NCBI RefSeq assembly: GCF_009362845.1
Contig: NZ_WHNW01000007.1
Span: 25,191-89,190, forward strand
From: Ostreibacterium oceani
GTDB taxonomy: Bacteria > Pseudomonadota > Gammaproteobacteria > Cardiobacteriales > Ostreibacteriaceae
DNA: 64,000 bases
Reading direction: 5' to 3'
The translations under genes and the position numbers were made by a program. Shown one piece after another: positions 9,550-18,863 of the stretch; positions within the stretch are counted from its first letter, which is position 1, and every line of letters starts with the position of its first letter. The notes under the pieces were generated by a model that did no database searches, was not told the DNA's origin, and saw only the letters and a list, made by a program, of their open reading frames with translations.

Positions 9550-10776
9550 TTAGGCTTTTTCTGTTGTGCTTGCTGCGGTATTCTCTGTCGCTGCTTCAGG
9601 AGCAGCTTGCGATGCTTTGAGCGACGCCGCACGCAGTGCCTGTTTTAGATCACTCTCTGCCTGTGCTAACGTAACAACCGCTTCACTACGCGCTTTTTTG
9701 CCCGCTTCGGTTATTTTTAAACTTTCTTCTATGGTTTGAATCAAGGTATCGTTGGCTTTTTTCACCGATTCGATATCAAAAATGCCGCGTTCGATTTGTT
9801 CACGTGCCAGCGTATTCGCCTGTTTTAAATTCTCAGCGTTGGCTTCGAGTAAATCGTTGGTTAAATCGCTAGCAGCTTTTAACGTACCTGCCGCCTCATT
9901 CGAGCGAAAAATCGTAATCGCTTGCGCCAATTGTTGACGCCACAACGGAATGGTATTGACCAATGTTGAGTTAATTTTGGTGACCAAGCCTTTGTCATTA
10001 TTTTGTACCATGCGGATACTCGGTAATGACTGCATCACGACCTGGCGCGTTAGCCGCAAATCATGTACGCGACGCGCTAAATCATCGCGTAACGCGCGTA
10101 AATCTTTGAGCTTTTGCGCATCCAGCATTTCATCGGAGGTCTCTGCTTGTGTCGCTAAAGCAGGAATATCCACGTCGTCTAATTGTGCCAGTTTGCGTTC
10201 CCCTGCATCAATATAAAACTCAAGATTATGAAAATACGCCAAATTAGCATCGTAGAGTTTATCTAGCGATTTGATATCATGCAGTAAAGTTTCTTTGTGT
10301 TTCTCAAGGCTGTTGGCAATGGTCTCGACTTGTTCGCCTACCGCGTCATAGCGCTGTTGAAACTTAACAATTGGCTTGGCGCGAAATAGTATCTTGTCCC
10401 AAAGTGATTGTTTTTTATTGGGGTTGAGTTTATCCATATCAAAGCCACGCAACACAGAAACCATTTCTGAGAGCATAGCACCTGCAGGCCCTGCGTCTTT
10501 ACTTTTTACGCCGTTTAACATTTGATCCGAAATTTGTGTGACTTCTTCTTGGGCTTTTGCGCCAAAGTAGATGATATTATTGATAGAAAAATCATCCAAG
10601 TCAGCGATTGCCTTGTCTAATTCGGCTTCGTATTCTGCGGCGGGTAGCGCTTCTTTGGCGGGCACCAATGCTTTTGTCGTCACAACAGTGCCTGTTGTAT
10701 CATTTTCTACAATGGCTTCAACTTCTGCTTGTAGGTTATCTACGGCTATTTTGGTCGTGTCTAGGGTTTCATTCAT
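9550..10776 (-). CDS. telA: Toxic anion resistance protein, TelA family
   Basis: A 408-residue, largely helical soluble protein matching the TelA/KlaA family (PF05816): an acidic N-terminus, the IIYFGAKAQEEVTQISDQML segment near residue 70, a long central helical body with LRALRDDLARRVHDLRLTRQ, and the conserved QLAQAITIFRSNEAAGTLKAA region near 285. Family members were first linked to tellurite resistance, but the biochemical role is unsettled. The extreme C-terminus is Ala/Glu-rich (AAPEAATENTAAS). Gene order XpaC-like, TelA, SPFH, zinc ribbon supports one operon. Confidence 0.9.
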   Translation of the reverse strand: MNETLDTTKIAVDNLQAEVEAIVENDTTGTVVTTKALVPAKEALPAAEYEAELDKAIADLDDFSINNIIYFGAKAQEEVTQISDQMLNGVKSKDAGPAGAMLSEMVSVLRGFDMDKLNPNKKQSLWDKILFRAKPIVKFQQRYDAVGEQVETIANSLEKHKETLLHDIKSLDKLYDANLAYFHNLEFYIDAGERKLAQLDDVDIPALATQAETSDEMLDAQKLKDLRALRDDLARRVHDLRLTRQVVMQSLPSIRMVQNNDKGLVTKINSTLVNTIPLWRQQLAQAITIFRSNEAAGTLKAASDLTNDLLEANAENLKQANTLAREQIERGIFDIESVKKANDTLIQTIEESLKITEAGKKARSEAVVTLAQAESDLKQALRAASLKASQAAPEAATENTAASTTEKA

Positions 10777-10855
10777 GGCTAATTTCTCGTCGGTTGTTTT
10801 TAAGTGGTGGTATGTATTTATGCAGGCTTTATTTATGCCGGCTACTTATCGTTGG

Positions 10856-11695
10856 TTATTTTTCGCTTTTTATTTGTTCGTCAAGGACTTCTAATTGTAC
10901 ATCTAGTGTGAGTTTGTCGTCATTTAGCAGCTGAGATTGCTTGCTGGTAAAGGCTTCTTTGGCTTCTGATAGCACGGCAATCAGGCGTTCTCTGAACTCG
11001 GTTTCTTTACCATATTTGGCTAGCGCGAGGTACTGTGTCAAAATTTCTTTGATGCGATTGATATAGACATTTAAAAACCGCCTCGCCCTGCCCGCATCAC
11101 TCGGTGATTTAACCAATAACTGCATAATCTCATGAGACTTATCCAACACGGTTTCGACTTTTTCGATAATGGCAGCGTCTACTGTCGCATCCAATTGGTG
11201 CGTCAGCCCTTCGATCGCGCGTAAATCGGCGTAAGCCCCCTCGATTGCTTGTCGAGTGGCTTTGGGCATATCGCCATAATCTGGGGCTTCTTCGATGAAT
11301 TTTTCGCTAAATCCGTAAGTGAAATAATATCCCACAATCGCACATAAACTCATCAGGAGTATGATAGGCAATCTGGATTTGAGTAGTACCATCAAAAAAA
11401 GCAGACCAATAACAAGATAAAGCGCGGCCCAATTACGGTTGTCTTTGATTTTTTTTGGGCGTGCGCGTTTTAAGTTTTCTGCGCGGCGCAGTAGTGTCTT
11501 TCTCGTCAAATGTGCAGCGCTGTAAAAGAAAAACAACGCACCTGCGGTCAATGCGACTTTTGGAATATTAAAGGTAATGATAGAAATCAGCAGTTTCAGT
11601 ACCAGCGGGGCTGGCAAAATATAAAGCAATAACCCGCTAGCGCTAAAGTTAGCGGTATTGGTTTTGGGTTGGTAGGGTTTGGGCACTTTAAGCAA
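10856..11695 (-). CDS. XpaC-like (5-bromo-4-chloroindolyl phosphate hydrolysis family) membrane protein
   Basis: 279 residues. Two hydrophobic hairpins come first (~25-65 and ~90-128), then a helical cytoplasmic domain with LDKSHEIMQLL and RARRFLNVYINRIKEILTQY, typical of the XpaC family (PF10112). Despite the name, direct hydrolase activity is not established. The first codon is TTG at 11695, overlapping the stop of the tiny upstream peptide; a GTG at 11686 is an alternative. GGGGAG just upstream is the likely ribosome site. It partners with TelA, as in many genomes. Confidence 0.82.
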   Translation of the reverse strand: MLKVPKPYQPKTNTANFSASGLLLYILPAPLVLKLLISIITFNIPKVALTAGALFFFYSAAHLTRKTLLRRAENLKRARPKKIKDNRNWAALYLVIGLLFLMVLLKSRLPIILLMSLCAIVGYYFTYGFSEKFIEEAPDYGDMPKATRQAIEGAYADLRAIEGLTHQLDATVDAAIIEKVETVLDKSHEIMQLLVKSPSDAGRARRFLNVYINRIKEILTQYLALAKYGKETEFRERLIAVLSEAKEAFTSKQSQLLNDDKLTLDVQLEVLDEQIKSEK

Positions 11696-11813
11696 ATACT
11701 CCCCATAGCGACATAAAGCCGATGGAAATAATTAACAAACTAACCCCCATAAAACGTTTAAAGCCCTCGGGCAACATTCCTTCATCGTGCATTGCTAGTG
11801 CCTCTTTTTTCAT
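11688..11813 (-). CDS. Small single-span membrane peptide heading the XpaC/TelA run
   Basis: An ATG frame of 41 codons; a second ATG seven codons in has a better ribosome site (AGAGG, 8 nt spacing) and would give 34 residues, MHDEGMLPEGFKRFMGVSLL onward. The rest is a single hydrophobic span (VSLLIISIGFMSLWGVF). Its stop overlaps the TTG start of the XpaC-like gene, suggesting translational coupling. The three ATGAACA-like repeats just upstream carry extra ATGs. No family recognised; the context makes it a believable gene. Confidence 0.6.
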   Translation of the reverse strand: MKKEALAMHDEGMLPEGFKRFMGVSLLIISIGFMSLWGVFA

Positions 11814-12066
11814 TGTTCATTGTTCATTGTTTATTACAAACGCGCTAATTAGTTTATGCGTTTGATGCTCAAATTAAAACGGTTAAACGCTAGATTATTA
11901 TTATACGAAAATAACCGCAAATTCCCAACGATAAAATCTGTGCCATGAAATCATCGCCATGAAATCATCGCCATAAAATCACACCGATAAGGCTTATACC
12001 GCTAACCCCCTGCAATCACCTGTAATAGTTGGCGACGCATTCTGACAGGGGGTGTCTTGATTGTCA

Positions 12067-13437
12067 TTAGCGCATCGTTACCAGCTCTTCACCAGTTGTT
12101 GGATGGATTGCCAAGGTTTTATCGAAATCTGCTTTTGTCGCGCCCATTTGCACCGCGACGGCAAAACCTTGGATAATCTCATCAACAAAATCACCAATCA
12201 AATGCAATCCGATGACGGTTTGCTCGGGGCCTTTGCACACCATTTTGAGGCGTGTTGGGATTTTATTTGTTGCTAACGCGCGTAACAACGGGCTAAAGGT
12301 TGCCTGATAAACGGTGACAGCGGACTCGCCAAATTGTGTGTTGGCTTCGGACTCTGTCAGCCCAACGGTGGCAATGGCGGGGTGTGAAAAGATAACCGTA
12401 GGTACATAAGTAAAGTCTGCCTTTGCGGTTTTTTGGTCATTGAATAAGCGTTCTGCAAGCTGACGCCCTGCTTCGATAGCAGCAGGTGTCAACGCAGGTT
12501 GGTTGGTAATATCACCGATGGCATAAACACCAGGCTGTGTCGTATTTTGATAGGCATCGATAACCACAACACCGTGTTTTCTGAGCTCAACGCCCGTGTT
12601 TTCCAAGCCAATATTGCCTGTTAGCGGGCGGCGTCCAGTTGCCCAGAGCAATTGGGTGCAATGCAGTACATTTGCCGGCAAAGACGACTGCGACAAAGTC
12701 ATCGCTAGTGTGTCATTCGATGTTGATTCAACCTGAGTAATCTCGCACTCGCGATGAATGATGATGCCGTGTTTTTCCATCATATCCATCAATAAATCCG
12801 TCACATCAGTGTCCATTTCTTTGAGTACGCGTTCGCGGCGAATGATTAGGTGTGTTTCTACACCAAGTGCATTTAGCGCGCCTGCAATTTCAACGGCAAT
12901 GTAGCCGCCACCCACCACAGCGATAGATTTAGGTAAGGTTTGTAAGGCAAAGAAGCCATCACTATCCATCCCCAATGTCGCACCAGGAATATTGTCAGGA
13001 ATAACAGGGTGACCGCCTGTGGCGATGATAATATGGTTGGCGTGATAGCGCGTGCCATCAACATCAATTGTCTGATTATCGATAAACGAGGCGTGGCCTG
13101 AAATCCACTCGACATTTGACTTATCTAAGCCTTTGGCATAAATGCCATTGAGTTTTTCGATAAAGGCGTCGCGTTTTTTTACAAAAGTAGACCAATCAAG
13201 CTGGACTGGCATGTCGGTAAATCCGTATTCGCTCGCCAAGTGTGCAAAATCAGCAATTTGCGCAGCATGCCAGATGATTTTTTTAGGGACGCAGCCGACG
13301 TTGACGCAGGTGCCACCGAGTTTTTTTTCTTCGATGACGAGGACCTTGGCGCCATACTCGGCTGCACGTTTTGCCGCTGCCAAGCCACCGCTGCCGCCAC
13401 CAATACAAATTAAGTCATAGTGTGTGTTATCTGCCAT
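12067..13437 (-). CDS. gor: Glutathione-disulfide reductase
   Basis: FAD-dependent reduction of glutathione disulfide with NADPH, keeping the cytosolic thiol pool reduced. 456 residues, normal for the family. FAD-binding GGGSGG is at ~13-18, the redox-active disulfide Cys44-Cys49 is in GGTCVNVGCVPKK, the NADPH-binding GGGYIAVE is near 175, and the interface motif HPTTGEE is at the C-terminus with its catalytic His. The redox motif with NVGC is the glutathione reductase form rather than the lipoamide dehydrogenase one. A strong ribosome site, AAAGGAGG, precedes the ATG. Confidence 0.95.
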   Translation of the reverse strand: MADNTHYDLICIGGGSGGLAAAKRAAEYGAKVLVIEEKKLGGTCVNVGCVPKKIIWHAAQIADFAHLASEYGFTDMPVQLDWSTFVKKRDAFIEKLNGIYAKGLDKSNVEWISGHASFIDNQTIDVDGTRYHANHIIIATGGHPVIPDNIPGATLGMDSDGFFALQTLPKSIAVVGGGYIAVEIAGALNALGVETHLIIRRERVLKEMDTDVTDLLMDMMEKHGIIIHRECEITQVESTSNDTLAMTLSQSSLPANVLHCTQLLWATGRRPLTGNIGLENTGVELRKHGVVVIDAYQNTTQPGVYAIGDITNQPALTPAAIEAGRQLAERLFNDQKTAKADFTYVPTVIFSHPAIATVGLTESEANTQFGESAVTVYQATFSPLLRALATNKIPTRLKMVCKGPEQTVIGLHLIGDFVDEIIQGFAVAVQMGATKADFDKTLAIHPTTGEELVTMR

Positions 13438-13512
13438 CGTTGCCTCCTTTAGTCATTGCGTTTTTATCGTTTTTTAATTAGTTTTTTGATTGGTTTTATT
13501 TTAATCGTGTTG

Positions 13513-14142
13513 TTAGTCGATGACACGGATATGAACCTTTGCCTGCCCTGCTTCGAGCATACTCAGTTCCTGAGCCGCTTTTTTGGATAAGTCAATAATT
13601 CGACCGCCATGAAATGGACCGCGATCGTTGATACGCACGGTAATCTTCTTTTTACGTTTCACGTCGGTAACCTCAACCAGTGTACCCAAAGGTAAGGTTT
13701 TGTGCGCTGCAGTCATATCATACATGTTATAAATTTCTCCGCTAGCGGTTTTTTTACCATGAAACCCTGGGCCGTACCAAGACGCCATGCCAATTTCTTG
13801 GAAGTTTTTTTCTGAGGCAAAAATCTCGTATTGTTTACCTTTGATGGTGTAGCGGCCTTTGCGGCGTAAATCAATCGGATTGTCTGCCGTATCATCGACT
13901 ATCGTATCTATTGCCGTATCTATTGTTGCGCGCGCGTCCTTATCACCAATCGCTGATTGTTCGCCTAGCGTAAAATCGATGTCTGGTTGGTTTGGCGATG
14001 AATTTACGTGACTGCTATCGTTGTTATCTAATTGATTGATGTTATTTTTGCTTATATTATCATTTGTGTGGCTTTCGTTGCTGACACAGCCTGCTAAAAA
14101 TCCGCCAATAAAAAGGTTAATCAGTATAATAAAAACTTTCAT
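13513..14142 (-). CDS. rlpA: RlpA-like septal-ring lytic transglycosylase lipoprotein
   Basis: A lipoprotein: hydrophobic signal ending in the lipobox LAGC with Cys at ~19, then an Asn/Ser/Asp-rich linker and the double-psi beta-barrel domain (GMASWYGPGFHGKKTASGE ... INDRGPFHGGRIIDLSKKAAQEL). RlpA cleaves denuded glycan strands in several gammaproteobacteria; whether this one is active is unproven. No SPOR domain is present, so the protein is short. A GTG six bases upstream (14148) is an alternative start; GGGAG serves either. It follows mltB after 17-23 bp in the elongasome cluster. Confidence 0.92.
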   Translation of the reverse strand: MKVFIILINLFIGGFLAGCVSNESHTNDNISKNNINQLDNNDSSHVNSSPNQPDIDFTLGEQSAIGDKDARATIDTAIDTIVDDTADNPIDLRRKGRYTIKGKQYEIFASEKNFQEIGMASWYGPGFHGKKTASGEIYNMYDMTAAHKTLPLGTLVEVTDVKRKKKITVRINDRGPFHGGRIIDLSKKAAQELSMLEAGQAKVHIRVID

Positions 14143-14165
14143 TGTCACTTAGCTCCCTTAGCGTC

Positions 14166-15164
14166 TTAATTTGAAATAGTACCAGATACCGAATTAGGTA
14201 TCGAATTAGCAATCGCATTAGCCAATTCGGTGACCACCATCGCATACATCGGGCTGGTATTGTAACGCGTGATGACGCCAAAATTGGTAAACGTGACAAA
14301 TGTCAATGGGCCTGACGCACCGTCTAATTGCAACATGCCAACGGGCGTGTCGTCAGTTGCGACGCTAGATTGCAACAAAACGCCTTGTGCTTTTAATTCA
14401 CCCAGCGTAGTAAATGGCCTGTGCTGATACTCGCCTGCGTAAGGGCTTAATAGGTTGGCGTTATCAAAAATCAATTGATCTCGCTGCCAGCCATGTTCTG
14501 CCAAATAATTGGCAATACTAAAGATGGCATCGTTTGGGTTGTTCCACAAGTCGCGTTTGCCGTCGCCTTCGTAGTCAACCGCATAATGTAGATAGCTGCT
14601 GGGCATAAATTGTGCCATACCCATGGCGCCAGCGTATGAGCCTTTGGGGACCAGTGGGTCAAATTGCTCTTGTGCCGCCATCTCTAAAAAAGCGCGTAAT
14701 TCCTTGGTAAAAAATGGCTCGCGTGCGGGATAATCAAAGGCAATCGTCGCCAGCGCGCGAATAACGGAATCATTACCCATGACTTTGCCATAGCGTGTCT
14801 CAACGCCAAGAATCGCCACGATAATTTCAGGTGAGACGCCAAACTTTTCGTAGGCCTCATGTAGCACCGATTGATTGGCTTGATAAAAAGCAACGCCATT
14901 ATCGATACGCGGCTGATCCATGAAAATTTCACGGTAGCGGTACCACGGCGTGGTTTTCTCAGCGGGTCGAGAGATTTTTTCTAGTATGACGTCATCGCGT
15001 TCGACTTGTTCAAAAAGCGCGACCAGTGTATCGCGTTGATAGCCGTATTGCCCTGCAAGCTCGGCAATAAACGCTTGGCCTTTTTCATGGTCAACGTAGT
15101 CATTCCCCCAAGTAAGTAGTGGAACAAATAGTAATAATGCCAGTGGCTTTGTTGTAGATTTCAT
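14166..15164 (-). CDS. mltB: Lytic murein transglycosylase B
   Basis: Cuts peptidoglycan glycan strands, forming 1,6-anhydro-MurNAc ends, in the periplasm. 332 residues with an N-terminal signal (LALLLFVPLLTWG). The catalytic glutamate is Glu122 in ILGVETRYGK. The motifs GSYAGAMGMAQFMPSSY and DGKRDLWNNPNDAIFSIANYL are diagnostic of MltB. No lipobox Cys is seen, so it may be a soluble periplasmic form. Its start overlaps the rodA stop by 4 bp, indicating translational coupling. Confidence 0.94.
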   Translation of the reverse strand: MKSTTKPLALLLFVPLLTWGNDYVDHEKGQAFIAELAGQYGYQRDTLVALFEQVERDDVILEKISRPAEKTTPWYRYREIFMDQPRIDNGVAFYQANQSVLHEAYEKFGVSPEIIVAILGVETRYGKVMGNDSVIRALATIAFDYPAREPFFTKELRAFLEMAAQEQFDPLVPKGSYAGAMGMAQFMPSSYLHYAVDYEGDGKRDLWNNPNDAIFSIANYLAEHGWQRDQLIFDNANLLSPYAGEYQHRPFTTLGELKAQGVLLQSSVATDDTPVGMLQLDGASGPLTFVTFTNFGVITRYNTSPMYAMVVTELANAIANSIPNSVSGTISN

Positions 15165-16348
15165 CGCTGATACCCCTTGTGTTGTTTTCTATGTCGTGAC
15201 CCGTAAAAATTCATCATTAAGCCAAATCCTAGCATGGTTGTGATAATCGATGTGCCCCCGAAACTCATCAAAGGTAACGGTAAACCAACGACAGGCAAAA
15301 TACCAGAAACCATGCCCACGTTAATAAAAACAGAGAGAAAAAAAATCGTCATCAGCGTACCAGAAAGTAGGCGTGAAAAGTTATCGGTCATATTAATCGA
15401 CAGCCACAAGCCGCGTAAAAAAATCAAAAAATAAAGCCCCAATAACAAAATAATGCCCAGAAAACCAAATTCCTCAGAAAAGACAGCGAAAATAAAATCG
15501 GTAGTGCGCTCTGGGAGAAATTCAAATTGCGATTGTGTGCCTTGTCCATAGCCTTTGCCATGAAAACCACCCGAGCCAATGGCAATTTTAGACTGAATAA
15601 TATTATAGCCTGCACCAAACGGGTCAGATTCAGGGTTTAAAAAGGAAATAATTCGTTCTTTTTGATAGGCTTTGATATAGCCCTTCATCCATAAAAAAGG
15701 GACTAAAACGACGCTAAGCAGTGCTGCAGTGCCAATGATTTTCCATGAAATCCCTGATAAAAATAACAAGATAGCACCAGAAAGTACCAAGATAATGGCT
15801 GTCCCCAAATCAGGCTGTTTATAGACAAGGTAAGCGGGCAACGCAATAATCAATACCGCCCAGCAAATATCAGGCAATCGTGGCGGCAACCGCCGATAAT
15901 AAAATAGCCAAGCTAACATCATCGGAATGGCTAACTTGGCAAATTCAGACGGCTGAATGCGTCCAATACCAATGTTTAGCCAACGCTGTGCGTTGTTGAC
16001 TTCGGTGCCAAAAAAATGAACACCAATCAATAAACAAACCGTAGCACCATAAAATGCGGGGGTGAAAAATATCAAAAACGTTCGCGGAATAAATAATACA
16101 AAGAGCATCACGAGAATACCAAGACCAAACCGAAATGCCTGCGCATTAACGCGCTCAACGCCAGCCGTGCTGTAAAGCACCGCCAGACTGACACCCATCA
16201 TTGCCGCGATTAGCACGAGCAACCATACGTCTAGATAAAAACGGTGTGCGTAAGGACGCTGTGCATTAGTGTGATATCCATCCGTGTATACCGCCGTGCG
16301 ATAGGCATCAGGGGAATACGCAGCGGAACTTGGCGTTTCTCTGTTCAT
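15161..16348 (-). CDS. rodA: Peptidoglycan glycosyltransferase RodA
   Basis: SEDS-family polymerase that makes peptidoglycan glycan strands for side-wall growth with PBP2. 395 residues with about ten membrane spans. SEDS landmarks are present: WLNIGIGRIQPSEFAKL, KQPDLGTAI, the loop GYNIIQSKIAIGSGGFHGKGYGQGTQ, FLPERTTDFIFAVFSEEFGF and LPLPLMSFGGTS. The N-terminus carries an extra ~30-residue Tyr/His/Asn-rich cytoplasmic tail. It lies ~100 bp after mrdA and overlaps mltB. Confidence 0.95.
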   Translation of the reverse strand: MNRETPSSAAYSPDAYRTAVYTDGYHTNAQRPYAHRFYLDVWLLVLIAAMMGVSLAVLYSTAGVERVNAQAFRFGLGILVMLFVLFIPRTFLIFFTPAFYGATVCLLIGVHFFGTEVNNAQRWLNIGIGRIQPSEFAKLAIPMMLAWLFYYRRLPPRLPDICWAVLIIALPAYLVYKQPDLGTAIILVLSGAILLFLSGISWKIIGTAALLSVVLVPFLWMKGYIKAYQKERIISFLNPESDPFGAGYNIIQSKIAIGSGGFHGKGYGQGTQSQFEFLPERTTDFIFAVFSEEFGFLGIILLLGLYFLIFLRGLWLSINMTDNFSRLLSGTLMTIFFLSVFINVGMVSGILPVVGLPLPLMSFGGTSIITTMLGFGLMMNFYGSRHRKQHKGYQR

Positions 16349-16449
16349 TTATCGGGCCTGCTAACGCGGTGATGCATCAGTTGATGCATCAGTTTATTTG
16401 TCTGTTTGTCTATCTGTTTATCTATCTGCTTATGCATCAATATCATTCG

Positions 16450-18369
16450 TTACTCGCTGGATTTAAGCGCAAAATATCGTTCTAGCATACGAATGGCTTT
16501 GGGCGCCGCCCTTTCACTGCCACCGCCTGCATTTTCTAAAACCAGTGCCAACGCAATTTCTGGTTTTTCAGCGGGCGCGTAGGCGATAAACAGCGAGTTA
16601 TCTCGCAGCCGTTTCTCTAGGTCGTCTTTGGCGATTCTTTCGCCTTCTTCAAATGAAAAAACCTGTGCGGTGCCTGTCTTTCCTGCAATGTCAAATGGCA
16701 AGTTGACCTCAATTTTATTTGCTGTCCCCATTTTGTCCGTCATTACACCGATTAATGCCTCGCTCACTGATTGCCAAGCATTGGGGTTATTCTGCTCGAC
16801 CGTGGTTGGCTCAGGGTATGCTTTTTTAACTTTATCTGATCGGCTAGCGGGTCGATAATGCGTCACCAAGTGGGGTTGATAGGCTTTGCCTTTTGTCGCC
16901 AAAACCGCGGTAAATTGTGCCAGTTGCAATGGCGTAGTCACCATATAACCTTGCCCGATACTGGCATTGATGGTATCACCGATAAACCAGTTGGTATTAT
17001 ACTTTTCATTTTTAAATTCTCGGGTTGGCAAAATACCAGGCGACTCGCTGGGTAAATCTATGCCTGTTTTTTTACCCAAACCAAACTGCGATAAATACGA
17101 GTGAATTCGTGCAATGCCTAAGGCTTTGCCAATGGTATAGTAATACACATCACAGGATTCGACTAACGCACGGTAATTGTCGACGGCACCGTGACCGCCT
17201 TGGCGCTTCCAGCAAAAAAATCGGCGTGTTTCTTCGTGCTCTGGGATGCGGTAACTACCGCTGCAATCAATGGTGATATCTGGTGTGGTCACATAATGAT
17301 GCAGTGCAGCCAAAGACAACATTGGCTTGATGGTAGAGGCTGGTGCATAATTACCATTTAAAGCCCGATTAAATAGGTTTTTACGCGGGGATTCGCTCAA
17401 TCGCTGATAATCAGCGTGACTGATGCCATTGACAAAAAGATTCGCATCAAAGCTTGGGTTTGAAAACATGCCCATAATTTCGCCATTATTGGGGTTTATG
17501 GCAACGGCAGCCCCATCGTATTGATTAACGGCTAACTCTTCTGCGAAAATCGCCTGTAAATCAATATCAAGCGATAAATATAAGTCATCCCCAGGTACGG
17601 GATCGACTTTGTTTAATACACGAACGGTGCGTCCAGTACGGCTGATTTCAGCTTCGCTGTAACCTGATTGTCCGTGTAGTTCAGATTCATACTGACGTTC
17701 AAGCCCTGTACGCCCTATTTTGGTCGTTGATAAGTAGTTTTTGGCTTTTCCTGCTGCTTCTAGTGCATCCAAATCTTTTTGGTTGGTATTATTGATGTAA
17801 CCGATGATATGCGCCGTTAAATGACCGTAAGGGTAATGACGTTTATACGATGGCATGACTTCAAACCCTGGAAATTGATATAAATCAACCAAAAATCGGC
17901 TCATTTCGGTTTCACTTAAATCTGCTCTAACTACGACGGCTTCGGTATGGCGTTTTTTCTTTTTGCTCGATTCAAAGCGCTCCCGATCATTTTGATCAAA
18001 CCGCATATAACGCGCAACGTGTTCAATCAGTGTGTCCAAGTTTTCTGTTTTGGAGCGGTTTACCACCAAATCGTAACTCAAAATATTTTCTGTTAACGCC
18101 CGCCCTTTTTTGTCAAAAATATTACCGCGAAGCGGTGGTGAGACCTGTAATCGCACCCGATTTTGGTTTGATTTGGTGCGATAAAAATCATGTTTGGTCA
18201 TTTGTAAATAATAGGCGCGAGACAAGAGCACAAACACGCCAGTCAACACGCCGAGCAGTGTGATTATCGCCCGCCGAGTAAACAGTACAGAATCGGTTAG
18301 TTTATGTTTTTTATGCGACGCTGGCGTCGGGTTAGTGACGGGTCGCTTTTTTTTCTTATTGACACGCAT
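16450..18369 (-). CDS. mrdA: Penicillin-binding protein 2 (transpeptidase)
   Basis: Class B transpeptidase that crosslinks side-wall peptidoglycan with RodA. 639 residues: a basic cytoplasmic tail, membrane anchor ~33-52, a pedestal domain with RGNIFDKKGR near 81, and the transpeptidase domain with Ser345 in PASTIKP (SxxK), SCD near 409, and GKTGTAQV near 567. The start A is shared with the mreD stop (TAATG), so translation is coupled. It sits in mreB-mreC-mreD-mrdA-rodA order, the standard elongasome cluster. Confidence 0.96.
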   Translation of the reverse strand: MRVNKKKKRPVTNPTPASHKKHKLTDSVLFTRRAIITLLGVLTGVFVLLSRAYYLQMTKHDFYRTKSNQNRVRLQVSPPLRGNIFDKKGRALTENILSYDLVVNRSKTENLDTLIEHVARYMRFDQNDRERFESSKKKKRHTEAVVVRADLSETEMSRFLVDLYQFPGFEVMPSYKRHYPYGHLTAHIIGYINNTNQKDLDALEAAGKAKNYLSTTKIGRTGLERQYESELHGQSGYSEAEISRTGRTVRVLNKVDPVPGDDLYLSLDIDLQAIFAEELAVNQYDGAAVAINPNNGEIMGMFSNPSFDANLFVNGISHADYQRLSESPRKNLFNRALNGNYAPASTIKPMLSLAALHHYVTTPDITIDCSGSYRIPEHEETRRFFCWKRQGGHGAVDNYRALVESCDVYYYTIGKALGIARIHSYLSQFGLGKKTGIDLPSESPGILPTREFKNEKYNTNWFIGDTINASIGQGYMVTTPLQLAQFTAVLATKGKAYQPHLVTHYRPASRSDKVKKAYPEPTTVEQNNPNAWQSVSEALIGVMTDKMGTANKIEVNLPFDIAGKTGTAQVFSFEEGERIAKDDLEKRLRDNSLFIAYAPAEKPEIALALVLENAGGGSERAAPKAIRMLERYFALKSSE

Positions 18370-18863
18370 TAGCTGGTGTGTTCATCAAAAAATGACAGAA
18401 AAAAGGTAACCGCTAACTGCACCAACGGCCAAGCAATCAGGCTAAAAGGCACACTCAGCAACGTCCAAAAATGGGTAGGCCCAGAGAATAAAATAGCGTA
18501 ATACAAACTTACGACGAATACTTTAATGAGAACGACAATCGCCACGAAAACCGCTTGGATAAGTACCGAGAGATTCGTAAAGTAGTTTCTGGCAGATACC
18601 ATAATAAAGCCTATCAAGGTGTAAATTGCCGCGTGCAATCCCAGTGTCGGTACGCCCAAAAATACATCCTGAAACAAGCCGACGACAAAGGCAAATGCAA
18701 TAGCAAGGCGATAGCGACTGCTTGCCGATAGTGCAATAACGAGTAGCAGCGGCCATTCGGGCAAAACGCCTTGAACCAAATTGCTGCTCGGTATTTCTTG
18801 CAAATAAAGCGCGATCAGTAGCAGTAACGCAATGACTATGATTTGTTGGATTTTGTTCATCAT
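18369..18863 (-). CDS. mreD: Rod shape-determining protein MreD
   Basis: 164 residues, almost wholly hydrophobic with about five or six membrane spans. Contains PEWPLLLVIALSASSRYRLAIAF and GLFQDVFLGVPTLGLHA, the conserved MreD core. It links MreC to the RodA-PBP2 complex. It overlaps both neighbours by one base (TGATG with mreC, TAATG with mrdA). Confidence 0.92.
   Translation of the reverse strand: MMNKIQQIIVIALLLLIALYLQEIPSSNLVQGVLPEWPLLLVIALSASSRYRLAIAFAFVVGLFQDVFLGVPTLGLHAAIYTLIGFIMVSARNYFTNLSVLIQAVFVAIVVLIKVFVVSLYYAILFSGPTHFWTLLSVPFSLIAWPLVQLAVTFFLSFFDEHTS

Noticed and set aside
12067-13437. Mercuric or dihydrolipoamide reductase
   Set aside because: Redox motif GGTCVNVGCVPKK and length are those of glutathione reductase; no heavy-metal domain or lipoamide neighbours.
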